NCBI GenBank assembly: GCA_021397845.1
Contig: CM038038.1
Location: 58,274,748-58,338,747, forward strand
DNA: 64,000 nt
Direction of reading: 5' to 3'
Source of the DNA: Areca catechu
Taxonomy: Eukaryota > Streptophyta > Magnoliopsida > Arecales > Arecaceae
Program-made: the position numbers and the translations under genes
Notes under the pieces: model-generated
Told to the model about the DNA's origin: nothing
Seen by the model: the letters and a program-made list of their open reading frames with translations, nothing else
Databases searched by the model: none
Shown here: positions 1 through 11,849 of the stretch, piece by piece
How positions within the stretch are numbered: the stretch's first letter is position 1
How the letters are laid out: the number at the start of each line of letters is the position of its first letter

Positions 1-158
1 TCCAGGCCAACGGAACAGGGTAAACTCTTCCCTAACTGGGAAGGCCCATATCAAGCCAAAGAAGTCATTCGACCAGGGATATATTAACTCAAGACCCTGG
101 AGGGGAAGACCCTATCTCGGCCATGGAATGTAAAAACCTTCGCAAATACTATCAATGA
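1..158 (+). pseudogene. Tat1 integrase C-terminal tail
   Basis: Reading from about 19 gives GKLFPNWEGPYQAKEV, the GPY-type end of a Ty3/gypsy integrase. The same motif closes the Tat2 pol near 19330. The typical final motif NLRKYYQ and a TGA at 156-158 lie in another frame, and an in-frame stop occurs near 85, so at least one indel and one nonsense change separate the pieces. The catalytic integrase core is off-window to the left. Confidence 0.8.
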
Positions 159-846
159 AAAAGTTTCAAAAAACTCCTGTGCAAAGCTCCTCAACCCTAC
201 TCAACTCAGAACGGCTAGTTGCATCGACTGAACGACAACAGTCCAAATGACCCGATCTGAAAAATCGGTCAACTATGCAAAGGAGAGTCTGATCCACTCA
301 CCTTATCGGTATGCTCGACGAGCACAATGGATGGCCTAACCAGGCCACCAAAAAGATCAAAGGTGTAGGGATGGTTTTCGTAACCTACCCTACGGTGAAT
401 CCGAACATGCACCGAGACGGGCTTGAACAGCCTACCATAATCATGATAGAAACTGCACAGGGATGGTTTTCGTAACCTACCCTACGGTAAATCCAAATAC
501 GAGCCTAAAAGGACCATTGTCATCCTCTCTGTCAACAACAAACACTCTCAGAATGGTCCAACGGACCCTACTTCTTCCCTACAAACTGCAAGTGGTTTAT
601 GGAGTCTACATTATGGAAAAATCATGATGAAACACATCGCAGAAAATACACGGGAAGAAGTAACAGAAAAGATCTTTCATTTCTTTCAATTTCTCTTACA
701 TAAAGAAAAGAAAAGAAAGAAAAAAGAAAACAAAAAGAAAGAAACTCTCCTATAAAGAGAGTAAGAAAAGAGAAAAACTCTCCAAAAGAGAGATACAAAA
801 AAAAAAAAAGCAACAGCAGCAGCAACAGCAGGTTGCGAAATTTGCA
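159..846. other. Tat1 spacer between pol and antisense ORFs
   Basis: No convincing coding sequence. It holds a duplicated 36-bp motif (367-402 and 459-494) and a purine-rich tract (about 640-835) of A/G runs ending in CAG/CAA repeats. Translations of the purine tract give only Leu/Phe-rich low-complexity peptides. Confidence 0.6.
367..494 (+). repeat. Two copies of a 36-bp repeat
   Basis: The motif starting AGGGATGGTTTTCGTAACC is present at 367-402 and 459-494 with one clear difference, separated by 56 bp. Short direct repeats between pol and the 3' LTR are common in Tat-lineage elements; Tat2 has a different array in the same place. Confidence 0.8.
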
Positions 847-1359
847 TTAACTCCCCGACAGGTTTTTCCCATACCGTTGGGGAGAGACCAGATGGGACGA
901 CGAAGGGCCCCCGGGGTTCCCGTCTGAACTCGAGTCCGACCCCTCATCAGAGTCAGAATCGAGTTCGTGGTCGGGGAATGGAACGGAGGGTTTGATATTA
1001 TCCAAGCCCTTCAGGTCATAAAACCTGGAGGCTTTCCTCCGACACTCCTGAAACCCCTAGTGGAAGGAGTCCAGGGCCACCCCGACGACCTCATCCTTGA
1101 ATGAGGCAGAAGTTCTGAAGTTTGCGATGGCCTCCACCGCCTCCTTCTTCGCCTCCTCCCCCGTCGTGGTCGCCGCCGTGACTTGGGCCCAGGCCTCCCT
1201 CAACTGAGCCTCCAGAAGGCGGACCTTCTTCTCGAGATGGTCAACAAGAGGCTCCTCCTCTTTGCTGACGGGCCCAGATGGCCCCGGACTTCGCTTCCTC
1301 TCGAGGTCAATAGCCCTCCTCTTCGCTGCACGATGAAGCTCGGAAGTGCTGAACCTCAT
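847..1359 (-). pseudogene. Second antisense ORF of Tat1 (coiled coil plus conserved C-terminal module)
   Basis: From ATG at 1359 the frame encodes a charged N terminus (MRFSTSELHRAAKRRAIDLE), a likely coiled coil around LVDHLEKKVRLLEAQLREA and a module SFKDEVVGVALDSF. It meets an in-frame TAG at 1057-1059, then continues with FQECRRKASRFYDLKGL and an Asp/Ser-rich tail to TAA at 847-849. The module matches the C-terminal end of the longer antisense ORFs here (Tat2: EFKDEVHEAAMDSFLEGF), so this is a shortened, intron-less relative lacking the transposon domain. A TATA box lies 60 bp upstream. The product's function is unknown. It could be a separate gene or a truncated duplicate of the main antisense ORF at 2193-4336. 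Confidence 0.6.
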
Positions 1360-1419
1360 GGCTGATAGAAGGAAGACACCAACAGAAAAGATGGCCTTCG
1401 ACAGCAGGGGGCAGGGTCC

Positions 1420-1427
1420 TATTTATA
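1420..1427 (-). promoter_or_regulatory. TATA box for the short antisense ORF
   Basis: On the minus strand the sequence reads CTATAAATAG (1419-1428), a canonical plant TATA box. It lies 60 bp upstream of the ATG at 1359, which leaves room for a start site near 1390 and a short leader. No competing ATG is seen between them. Transcription is inferred only. Confidence 0.5.
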
Positions 1428-1428
1428 G

Positions 1429-2192
1429 AAACCCTGCACCCATATTCGGCTACGGGGAGGCACGTCCCACGTCCTTCCTGACCAACTGAGAAGGTGCCAT
1501 GTGTCTGGGTGACGCTTCGAGAATCAGAAAGGCTCTCGGAAGCCATCCCCGGGACCGCAATCGCCATCGCTTCGAATCCGGAGAAATCCGCATCATGCGA
1601 CGGCATCATTAATGGTCTCTTTTTAGGAAAAAGAGGTCCAGTAGCTCATAAGGCACAAGAGATCGCGACTGTACAAATTTCGATGTGCCACATGGACAAT
1701 GGTGATCCTAATCAAACCCCCCTAATTATTGATTGGCGGGGAAATGACTCTGTCCGCCCTAATGGACAAGCTAATCGTCCGAAGGAAGGCAACGCAATGG
1801 AGTTCTGGTCCATTCAAGGGTTTGTCCTTACCGACTGAACGGCCTTCGGCCACGACTATTCGACTAAGCGAAAAAGAGAACGGTAAAACCGGCTCTTATC
1901 AACTGGACGGCCTTCGAAGGCTATCGTTCGACTAGGCCAAAGGAGAAACGATAGAACCTTTTCAGGCTACACATGAACACATGAGGCACAACAATGTATA
2001 TGCAAAGAAAGGAGAATTCATTCCAAAATCTGGGAAAATTACAGTACAAAGTTCATTGGCAATACAAGTAAAAAAAAAAAGAAGAAGAAAATACATTCGG
2101 AGTGATCAAGGTCACTCAACGTCAACAGGAAAGGGCTCCACACCACAAGACTGGAGCAACCTATCAACTTGATCAGAGAAGGTCTCATCAAT
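1429..2192. other. Tat1 spacer between the two antisense ORFs
   Basis: No gene recognised. Two similar segments near 1831-1880 and 1903-1955 (ACGGCCTTCG, then CGACTA(A/G)GC and AAAGAGAA-like text) suggest a decayed tandem repeat. Upstream sequence of the short antisense gene, including any promoter elements, would lie here. Confidence 0.4.
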
Positions 2193-4336
2193 CTAGGCCG
2201 GGATGGGAGAACCTTCAACCTGGACTCCTCCAGCCTGAGTCACCTCCTGGGCCGAGATCAAAGCTGGGATAACCTCCGGGTTTTCGACTGAGGTAGCAGC
2301 CTCCTCCATCGGACATGGTGACTCCTTGAACTCCCCTGCGGTTTCGGCCTCCTTCGCTTCTTCTCTTTCCTCTCCAATTATGTTGAAGGAGGGGATCTTC
2401 GAAAGGTCGAGGTGAGGGAGGGTCTCCTTTACCTTGGAAAGCCCATCATTGAAGCCATGCTGGTAGGCATACAACGATGCTTCATCAATCTCTATCTGAA
2501 ATTATGAAGACATCTTGAAGTCAGCCACGGCATTGTCCATCTGCTTCTTCAAAGCTTCGGACTCCCTCTTGGTGGCTTCGACCTCCCTCTTGGCAGCTTC
2601 GGATTCTAGGATTGCCTCTTCGGCCTTCTTAAAAGCCTCCTCCGCCACCTTGGACAGGCTCTCCATTCTCTCCTAATTCTCCCTGGCAATCCGCTCCAAG
2701 GATTCAACTTGCCTCCTGCTCCTGTTCCACCCTGCCTCTTTTCCCGCTATCCTTGGTGGGCGCTCTTCAGTTCGCCCTTCAGGTCACGAACTTCATCAGT
2801 CACCCGGACAAGACGGTCCTCCATGGATTGCTTCAGCTCCTCGACTACTTCCCTGGCAGCCCTAGCAGTCTGAAGCTCCTCCTTGAGGTCATAGATGAGG
2901 CTATCTACGTTCCCCAAGCCTTCCTCCATGAAGGTGAAGTCATAGGCCAACTACATTAAAAAAGAAGAATCGTCAAGTAACTCTCAAGGCAAAGGAGGCA
3001 GTGATAGTCATACCTATTGCAGGGCGGTGAAGCCGGAATCAGACACCTTGTGAAAGCTCCGGTTCTGGAGAATTGCCAGGTTGCAGGGCTGTATCGTACC
3101 CTTCAATGCATGTCTAGCTTCCTCTGGAACCAGCAGCTCTCCCACAGGCGGGAGCTCCGAAGGGTTCGTCGGGCGACCTCCGACTAAAGAAGCTCCGCAG
3201 AGGGACTCTCCTTCGACTTGTCGTGCCTTGCCCCTATCAGTGGTAGATAGGCAAACCGGCGGCACAACCACTCCTTGAGGTGGGCCCCCTATTGTGTCAA
3301 CTGGGGAGGCAACCACCGCTGGAGTCTCGACTGGGCAGGGCCTCACTGGAACCTCTTCCGCAGCCATTGCATTTTCCCCCGAGATGCCTCAGGAAGATGA
3401 AGCGCTATGGTCCCCTTTGGGACCATCTCTCCGAGCTCTCTTCCGAGCTGCAGACCTGGTGGAAGGGGCCTGTGACACCCTCCTCTCCGAAGTCTGGCAA
3501 AGCTAGTTCAAATTGCGCTTCATCCCACCACCTGCAGGCAAATGGGATCACCTCAGTTAAATGAGTTACAATGAAACCTAAAGAAGAAGTGTAGAAATTT
3601 CCACTGCTGTACCTAGTGAGGAGAATTTATTGATTCCCGCTCGATGGAGGTTCCTCTCCTCCAATAACTCCCTGATAGGAGCAACTTCTGAGTTGGTCAG
3701 AAGATTATAATCTGACTGATCGGCCACCAAGACTTTCTTTCCATCATTGGCGGTCAGGCGAGGCTTCTTCCACTTAGTGTCGAAGCCCCATGGGTCGAAG
3801 GACAATACAAATACAAAGACAGGTTTCCACCTGTGGATGGCGCTAGGCATATCCTTAATCACCCTGCGGCCCGATCTGGGACCGATCACCCACCATCCAT
3901 TGATGTGGAAGTCCCTCTTGAGGACGAAAAGGACCGAGAACAAGTTGGTCCTAGGCTCTACATTGGCGATGGTGCACATGACCAGGAACTTGCAAATGTT
4001 CGTGATGCTGTTTGGGGTTAACTGTGCTGGCACCACTTGGTATAAGCAAAAAGTCTTAACAAAGAAGGGGTGCAGGGAAAATCGAAGACCAGCCATCAGG
4101 TGATCTTTGTATACAGCTAGGCACCCAGGGGGAGCTTCATTCGCCCGCTCCTCGGGAACGGGGAGGACGAAGGGAAATTCCTCAGGAATGCAGTAGCATT
4201 CCCAGAGAAGGGTTGCCTTGCTCTGAGAAATCGAACTGGGGACCGACTCCAGACCTACTATATCTCCAGCCCCCGAGGGCCCAACCTGCTTCTCCTGACT
4301 CTCTACGGTCTCTTCCATGACAAAGGAATGAAGCAA
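2193..4336 (-). pseudogene. Main antisense ORF of Tat1, three exons, putative gypsy-type transposon domain
   Basis: Exon 1 (4336-3613) encodes the putative gypsy-type transposon domain seen in plant Tat elements, with landmarks VYKDHLMAGLRFSLHPFF, VPAQLTPNS and RDFHINGWWVIGPR. A GT-AG intron (3612-3532) joins to exon 2 (3531-3014), low-complexity and Pro-rich. A second GT-AG intron (3013-2951), with a T-rich 3' end, leads to exon 3 (2950-2193). Exon 3 has a coiled coil (LIYDLKEELQTARAAREVVEE) and the C-terminal module YAYQHGFNDGLSKVKETLPH. Exon 2 has in-frame stops near 3500 and 3410 and a TAG directly before the donor; exon 3 has a stop near 2747, so it is damaged. The role of these proteins is unknown. 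The layout matches Tat2 exon for exon. Confidence 0.75.
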
Positions 4337-4824
4337 AGGGGTGGAAAGAGGATTCTACCTGAAAAATAGACTGGTACTCCAGAACTGTTTGGACGGAGAA
4401 TGAGATGAGGTTGAAGAAGCTTCCTTGCCCAGACCTTCACTCTTCACCAAAAGAAAAGTAAGGGTCTCTGGATCCCCGTAGAGGGTTAATTTGACTCAAG
4501 GTTATCCTGGGAGGTAACCCACTTACGACTGACTGCCAGGATAAGATATATCCTTCATCCAACGGGTGGATAACATCCACCACAACTATCCAAATCCCAA
4601 CCAAAAGATTGCCTCAACCACTGTGCAACGGGACAAGGAGAGATAGCCTCAGGGCCACCTACTTTTCCCTAATCAAGGAATGGCACCTGTCCACCATCTG
4701 ATTCTCAGATCGTGATGGGCAGCCCAATAGAGGTCCCGTAATCATTTACTGCGCCATCTCTCATGAAGAAAGCGACAAGGCAATAATACTCACTTCTCGA
4801 GGCAGATCTTCGCTTCGACAACTG

Positions 4825-4836
4825 AGAGTAGGGGAC
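4825..4836 (+). promoter_or_regulatory. Tat1 polypurine tract
   Basis: GAGAGTAGGGGA precedes the LTR by 4 bp and would prime plus-strand DNA synthesis. Between 4337 and 4824 I see no coding sequence; any promoter for the antisense ORF would lie there. Confidence 0.7.
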
Positions 4837-4840
4837 AACT

Positions 4841-5600
4841 GTTGGGATATCCTGGTTCAGCTACAAACCAGGCTCCGGTCCGACTTATCGAAGCCCCGGT
4901 TCTCTGGACTACGGACTTCGGACTAAGCAAAGGCTAACTGTAAGAAACTCAAGGCTTCGCACCGAACTACAACATCCGAAGGCCAGTCCTTTGGGTAGCA
5001 CCTTCGGTCCCGACCGAAGTCTGAACTACTCATCGACTTCTGAAGGCATGAACTTTGGCCCCCGTCGTAAACATGATCTCCGGCCTCGGGGAAATATCAA
5101 GCCTTTGGCCCATGTAAGGGGAAACCCGAAGCTTGAACCACAATCTATTCCAAAAAGGAAACTGTAACCAACAGTTACAATCAACACTCATCATGCCATG
5201 ATAATGGCGCACAATTCCTGCAGCCACGCCTCCGATCTGGCCGGAACCGCTCATTGACAACCCATGATCGACTATCCTGGGAGTGAATGGTTTCCCATAA
5301 TCTCCGAAAAAAGAGTGGGCCTCAGACGGAAGGCCATCTTTTAAATATGGGTAAGGAGGATGGCTCGAGAGGTACGCGTGAATAATCTCGCACATACACA
5401 TTTCTAATCTCCAAGAACACTTTTTCTCTTCCACTCTTGACATCTTCCCCATTCTGTGGCTAGAATCCGCCACTGACTTAGGCATCGGAGTGTCCTCCGC
5501 CGGAACAACTTCGGCAAGGGACCTATTTTACAGGTGAACCAGGGAACGATCCTACGATGCAACGGCTCCGACCGGTCGATCCAAGGACTCCACGCCAACA
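4841..5600 (+). repeat. Tat1 3' LTR (760 bp)
   Basis: It starts TGTTGGGATATCC right after the polypurine tract and ends CACGCCAACA, giving TGTTGG/CCAACA ends. Near 5470-5530 it carries GACTTAGGCATCGGAGTGTC followed by GCCGG(A) and a T-rich stretch, which parallels GACCGTCGGAGTGCCCCCG in the Tat2 LTR (about 13830-13860). The end point rests on the terminal inverted repeat and on the start of copia homology after it; no second LTR is available for comparison. Confidence 0.75.
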
Positions 5601-7453
5601 CCTTTGGTCTCTTCTTCAGCAACAACAGTAACACTTTGATGCAACTTGCTTCAAAGGAGATCTAAGGAGCATTCTTCCTCTCTTCCAATTTTAGCAAATG
5701 AAATTTCTGCAATCAAAAATAGGACTACCAAAGGCAGCAACAATGGCGATCTGAAAGCTCTCAGGTGTTGATGGGAACACCGTCTAGAGGGGGGACACGC
5801 CTGGGCTTCACCTGATCTGAGTTCTCGTGCGATGCTAGTCGCCAGAAGCCTTCAAATGATGAGGGGTGGAGGGAAGAACAGAACTCCAAGTTCTGAAATT
5901 AGTTTTCTCCAAAATAGATTTCTTCCACCATATTGAGCACCAATCAAACAGGGTATCAAGGAAGGTTATTCTCTCCCAATCTCTCACCAAAACCCAAGCC
6001 CAAAGAACTCCGGTTGAAAGAAAATGGAAGCTCTCAAGAGAAGAACCCAACTAACATTTTTCAGCCTTCTTCTTTTACACCGCCCAGAAATTTATAACGT
6101 GAAGAAGGAACAGTCATTTGGGAGACGAGAAGACTTGCTGGGAAAACCAAGGGGTAGCGTGTAATAGAACGAATCAAATTCGTTCCCAAATACAGCTATA
6201 AAAAGGCCATTTAATGATGGTTAATCTCAGCAAAAATCGAGGGGAATGGGAGAAGAAAAGTTGTCTTGAATACCCTGTTCGCCCAAGCCATCTCAGCATG
6301 TAAATGGGTTCAACAACAGTTCATAACCGGTTCAAAAATCCAAACCAATTCTAAATTGGTTCACAATCCAATTAGATCAATGTCTAATTGATACAAGGCT
6401 TGGACAAGTCCCGATCACCCAGAAATAATTTCTGGTGGACCCGAACAAATTTTTGATCGACCCAAAACCGGGTCAGTCCAATGTGTGCTCAATCAAACTA
6501 TTACCGAAATTATTCCTAATCATAAATCGGCACCTGGATCAGGGAGAGATCCTCTATGGCATGTGACCTCATAGGTTCAAACCTAGGTGGAAGCACTGGA
6601 ACAATTCCAGTACCAGTACAAGATACCATCTAGTAATGGATCCCGGCATCCAGATAGGTCGAAGATGCGAGAGCAATCAATCAACCTTTCTGGCATTTGG
6701 TTACCCTATAATTCATCCATTTGACCTCCAATGCTCAGGATGACCAAGGGTTAGACTGCCAACCCCAGCTGAGTCAATCCACAACATGTCTCAACCTCGC
6801 AAGTCCAGTGACTCCTCACTAGGACTACCCCGGTCGAGGATTTGCTAAATTGAGACACTGTGAGACATTCAATCCAAACTGTTTGGACAGGTCAATTCCA
6901 TCTTGGTCCACCATTGCTCCATAAGTACTTGCCTGTACCTAGAAACCTTCCATCATCGGATTAGAAATCCGGGTAGTCCGGCACCAAAGCACAGGGAGTT
7001 GCTTCCAAGCTACCATGATGATCTCAGGTTGGAGGGACACATATACCCATATCCAATCGTGAGTATCCCTTTGGCAGAAAGGGGCTACACGGAGTCACGT
7101 TCAATGAGATATCATATATCCCACTTGCAGATCTCATCAGTGTCACCACACACCTTTGGTCAAAAGGACAACCAAACGACGTGAACCACAACAACCTATA
7201 CTTGATACATTGTCATCCAATATAATGTATCCTTTGGTTGTGAACCTGGTTTAAGGACCACTCGATATATCCTCTCTATATTGAAGTCAGTGTAGTCCTA
7301 AGGATTTCATCACATGAAAAGAGTTCATTACAGGAAATATGTCAGAATGTGATGAACTACTAAAATAATATTTATTAATTCATATAAAGAGTACAATACT
7401 CTATTCAACCGCCTACAGCCTAGGCAATTGGCTTTGGAACATAATTCCCAACA
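5601..7453 (-). mobile_element. Copia E: LTR (partial) inserted in older copia D
   Basis: Read on the minus strand from 7453 it starts TGTTGGGAATTATG and is similar throughout to the copia C LTRs (39706-42034 and 53944-56272), for example around 6545-6720. About 1.85 kb of the expected 2.3 kb is present; the rest should lie left of Tat1, off-window. At 7453/7454 the copia D reading frame runs straight up to the LTR edge (residues KLVNYI against KLVGYS in copia C). A simple insertion into D explains this better than a deletion ending by chance on an LTR. It may be a solo LTR or the 5' LTR of an element extending leftward. Confidence 0.7.
6087..6095 (-). promoter_or_regulatory. TATA box of copia E LTR
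   Basis: The minus strand reads TATAAATTT, at the position aligned with TATAAATT of copia C (41115-41122). It likely marks the Pol II promoter of the LTR, with the start about 30 bp downstream. Confidence 0.45.
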
Positions 7454-10400
7454 AATATAATTTACTAGTTTCAAGTTAGATCTTTGTAGATAAGTCACTG
7501 TTCCTTAGTATTTATTAAATACTTAATGATAGTCTTTACGACCTTCTAATGATTTTTACCTGGATCAAATTGGTATCTACTCACAATCCTTAATGAGTAT
7601 GCCACATCTAATCTCGTACATGTCATAGCATACATAATAATCCCACTGCTGAAGCATATGAAATCCTACTCTTATGCTCTCTCTCTTGAGAAGTTGTCGG
7701 ATAATCCTTCTTAGAAAGAGTAGTTTCATGGCCTATTGAAAGACTGCCTTTCTTGGAATTCACCATGCTGAACCACTTTAGCATAGTTTCAATGTACATG
7801 GACTAGGTTAATTTTAGTAACATTTTAGATCTATCTCATAGATCTTCATCCCAAGGATATAGGATCCTTCTCCCAAGTCCTTCATGGAGAATTAAGAAGG
7901 CAGCCATACTTTTATTTCATACAATGCAAGAATGTCATTCTTAATTAAGAGATTGTCATCCACATACAAAACAAGAAATATGATCACTGAACTGTTAGCC
8001 CATTTATATATGCAGGGCTCTTCTGATCACTTTATCAAAATGCATGTTCCAACTCTAAAATACTTGCATTAATTTATAAATAGATCTCTAAAGCTTGCAC
8101 ACTTTTAATTCATCTATAGTGTGAACCCTACAGGTTGCATTATATACACCTCTTCTTCCAACTCTTTATTTAGGAAAGCAATTTTGATATCCATTTGCTA
8201 GATCTCGTAATCCAAATGTACCACTATCGCAAGCATAATCGAAATGGATTAAGCATTGCTATAGATGAAAATGTCTAGTTATAATCAATACCATAACATT
8301 GATGATATCTCTTAGCAACCAAACAGGCTTTATAGGTTTTCACCTTCCCATCTATGCCCCTTTTTCTTTTGAAAACCCACTTACACCTTAAAGGTTTTAT
8401 CCCTTTAGGTAGATCAATAAGTATCCATACATCGTTGACCTTCATGGACTCCATTTTGGACTTCATAGCTTCAAGCCATTTATTAGAATTGAAACTTTGT
8501 ATGGCATCTATATAGGTGATCAGATCCTCGTTGTTTTCATCAAGTTTAACAGGATATCCATTTTAGACCAAAAAACGTAGTATCTATCTAGCTGATGTAG
8601 TACTTTATCGAATTTCTTTAAATGTGCCTCTGTAATGGGCTTTGAGTTTGACCTAATCAAATATGGTTTTGAGGGTTCAGTCAGTGGTGTCAATTCTTCT
8701 ACATGTCAAACTTCTTAAAGTTTAACCTTAGAGGCATTGGTTCCTTCCCCAAAAAACTCTTTTTCTAAAAGGATTACTTTATTATTGATGAACACCTTTT
8801 GTTCATCAGTATAGTAGAAGAAATAGTCCTTAGTTTCTTTTGAGTACCCTATTAGTTTCTTTTGAGTACCCTATAAAAATATATTTGTCAGACCTAAGTC
8901 TGAGATTATTAATTTTCAAATATTTGACATAAGCTAGACAACCCCAAACCCTAAGGTATGAGAGTCCAAACTTATGCCCTATCCATATTTTATATGAAGT
9001 TTTATCTACAAACATGCTAGGAATTTTATTGAGAACATAACAAGCCAACTCAAGTGCATATCCTTAAAAGGAGATCAACAGACTCACAAACACCATCATG
9101 GACTGAACCATGTCTAACAAGATTTTATTCCTTCTTTCTGATACTCCATTATGCTAAGGTATCCCAGGAGATGTCCAAAAAGAGAGAATCCTATTTTCTT
9201 TTAAATATATCAAAAACTCACTAGTGAGGTATTCACCTCCTCGATCAAATCGAAGAGTTTTAATACTCTTTTCATTTTATTGTTTTACTTCACTATGGAA
9301 TCATTTGAACATTTCAAATGATTTAAATTTATATTTCATGAGGTAGACATACCCATTCCTTGATAAGTCCTTAATAAATGTAATGAAGTAGCAATATCTA
9401 TCTATAACAGAAATATTCATGGGTCCACATACATCACTTTATACTAGACTTAGAATATCTATTGCTCTTTCACCTTTACTAGTAAAAGGTGACTTAGTCA
9501 TCTTACCAAGAATGCAGGATTTATATGTCGATAATGATTCAGAGCTATTGAGCTCGAGGATTCCCTCATTAATTAAATTATTTATTATATTCTTGTTAAT
9601 ATGACCTAGCCTATAATGGGAGAGGTAGGCATCAGATATATTATCTAATCTAGGGGATTTGCTAGATATGTACACTATACTAATAGACTGTGATTAATGT
9701 AAATATTATTTTTCAATTGCCCATGTATTATAGTAACACCATTCATAAAGATATCATAATAATCATCTTTCATTGATAAATGAAAACCGTTCTTGGCCAA
9801 AAGGCCTACAGAAATTGCATTTATCATAAAACTAAGATAATAGTGACAATCACTCAAACTAATGACATTATCATTGAAAATAAACTTAACAACTCCTAAA
9901 GCTAGAATTGGAACTACTTTTTCATCTCCAATATTCATGAATCTATCATCACCTTCAAATCTTCTACTAACCTAAAGTCCCTACAACAAATTGTAAATAT
10001 TAATTGGACTTCCAGTATTTAAAACCTAGATAGCAGTATCACAAATTGAGAAGTTACAAAAAGTTATCATATAAGTACCTTGTCTAGCAATAACTTACTG
10101 ATTCTTCTTCTTTAGCCTATTCAAGTCTAACGAAGTCATGTAAAGAGGACAGTTCCTCTTCCAATGCCTCTGCTTCTTATAGTAGAAGTACTCTACCTAA
10201 CTCTAGTTGGCTTTGAACTTCTTGGTATGACCTGACTGAGTCGCTGTAGTATGTTGTGCATTTTTCCTTTGTTTTTAAAGGGATGACATCTAGTCAAAGT
10301 ATAACCTCCCACTACATTCACTGGTCTCTTATGAAGCTAATGATCCTTCTCATAAGTCTACAGCAACCCCAGGAGACCATGGTAGTTGGTTGCAAGCTTA

Positions 10401-10926
10401 GTAATTCTATAATGAATAAGGAAATTGAGGTAGGACTTCAATAGAATTCAAAATCGCATCTTTCACCAACTGCTCATGCAAGAGAAATCCAAGTTTGCTT
10501 AGGCGCTCGATCTATTTGATCATGTACAATATATGATTAGTGATCGATGCCCCTTCCCTCATCCTGGCATTAAAAATAATATAAGATATTTTGTATTTTT
10601 CAATATTATCAAAGTGTCAAAGGATTCTATCAGCATTTGAAGCATATCCTCCAACTAAGCATCCTCAAATTTATGATTGAACTTGTCATTCATGGATGCT
10701 AGCATAATACAATTGATCGTGGTTCAGTCATTGAGCCATTTCTGATAAGTATCTTGGATTGGACCTCGGGTGTTAGGAGTAGGCTCATTAGGTGTCGAAT
10801 CTATCAACACCTACAAGATCGCTCATGCTCCAAAATGATCTTTAGCTTTCAATAGTAATTATCAAAATTAGGTCTCTTTAGCTATTCATTGTCTAACAAT
10901 GATCACAGCGATAAAGTGCTGGCCAT
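7454..10926 (-). pseudogene. Copia D gag-pol remnant
   Basis: The whole stretch is collinear with copia C on the opposite strand but AT-rich and broken by many stops. The gag start aligns at 10926 (LSL...SLLDNE). A decayed zinc knuckle region is near 10150-10190 (NCPLYMTSLDLNRL). A protease-like part is at 9938-9675. The integrase start is at 9675-9439 (YRLGHINKNIINNLI, SCILGKMTKSPFT) and the integrase end at 9048-8830 (SYLRVWGCLAYVKYL). RT begins near 8470 (NDVWILIDLPKGIKPLRCKW). Homology stops abruptly at 7454, at the start of the RNase H part, where copia E is inserted. Remaining RNase H and 3' LTR should be off-window. Confidence 0.8.
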
Positions 10927-11679
10927 TTTAACTAAAAAGAAAAGAGAACAAGACCTATTAGTATGTGAATTATTTAATTCTAAATACTTGAACTTTAGTC
11001 TAAAGGTTCTCTTACTATTTTGTACAAATTGGTAGCCTCTACCTCTAATTCATGGAATTACATTAATTTCTTAGCAGATACTAGAATCCAATAGACTACA
11101 CATGAGCACGACTTTGTCCGGACCACCTATGCACATCTAAAGGTAGGTTCCTAACCAATTATTTTACTAAACAATTTCTAATATTAATTTTATTCCAGGC
11201 ACCTCTTCAGCAGGCTTTTGGACCTCCACTAAAAGTATTGGTTAGATCTAACTATTAACATGATAAGACTCAATGCTTCTAACCAATGAATGGCCAAGCC
11301 TGACTTTGACCAACCCACTCGACCACCATTAAGAAGGTTGCAACTGAATTATCATAATATGAATGATAATTTCAATAGCCAGATGAGTACCATGCTTTTG
11401 GGCCTCCAATGATCATCTTAACTTTTGACCACATTACCATCCTCTTAATACAGGGCTGTAACTTAGTTATCTCCATAACTTTGTTATTTTAGGGACCTAA
11501 TAATTTAAAGAATTTTATTAGATGGTTAAAAAGAAAGAAAAAGATATGAACTAATTAACAATCCTCCCATTGACTTAACCAAGTTTATGATAAGGGATGA
11601 AGAAAAATTAGTCTAAGGGCACCTAGATCAATCAAGCTGATCATCTTTACTAGCATGGAACGTTAACTTAAAATAAGCT
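10927..11679 (-). other. Copia D leader, first part
   Basis: Untranslated leader between PBS and gag. On the minus strand it aligns with 42880-43556 of copia C, for example the sentence around CAAAGTCGTGCTCATG (minus, near 11120). It is interrupted at 11679/11680 by Tat2 and resumes at 31652. Confidence 0.7.
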
Positions 11680-11849
11680 TGATGTGGCAAAATAGCTGAC
11701 GTGGAGTACACCTCAGATCCAGCTGGCAACCAGATGGACAGATAGCACCTCGACGAGCTCCTTTCCGAGCTCCCCCGCCAGATGGCCTCATTGAAAGTCG
11801 AGCCTGCCTCGGCTTGAGATCGGCACACCTGCTCCTTCGCCAAGTGGCA

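Larger units (their letters stand above)
1..5600 (+). mobile_element. Tat1: 3' part of a Ty3/gypsy (Tat-like) LTR retrotransposon
   Basis: The left edge of the window cuts this element. Visible in order are the end of the integrase frame, a spacer with short repeats, two ORF regions on the opposite strand, a polypurine tract and one LTR. An antisense ORF with a putative gypsy-type transposon domain between pol and the 3' LTR is a known trait of the plant Tat lineage. The LTR ends TGTTGG...CCAACA. The sequence after it is copia LTR sequence (5601 onward), so Tat1 inserted into a copia LTR; the other side of that LTR, and any target duplication (candidate CCTTT at 5601-5605), lie off-window. 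The coding parts carry stops and frameshifts, so it looks dead. Confidence 0.85.

Noticed and set aside
1494..1838. 114-codon plus-strand ORF in Tat1
   Set aside because: No domain or family resemblance; lies in the spacer upstream of the antisense gene and overlaps another spurious minus-strand frame.
7454..7470. Copia D as a 3'-deleted element whose own 3' LTR is 5601-7453
   Set aside because: A deletion would have to end exactly on the LTR start, and the two LTRs are too unlike each other; insertion of a younger relative is simpler.
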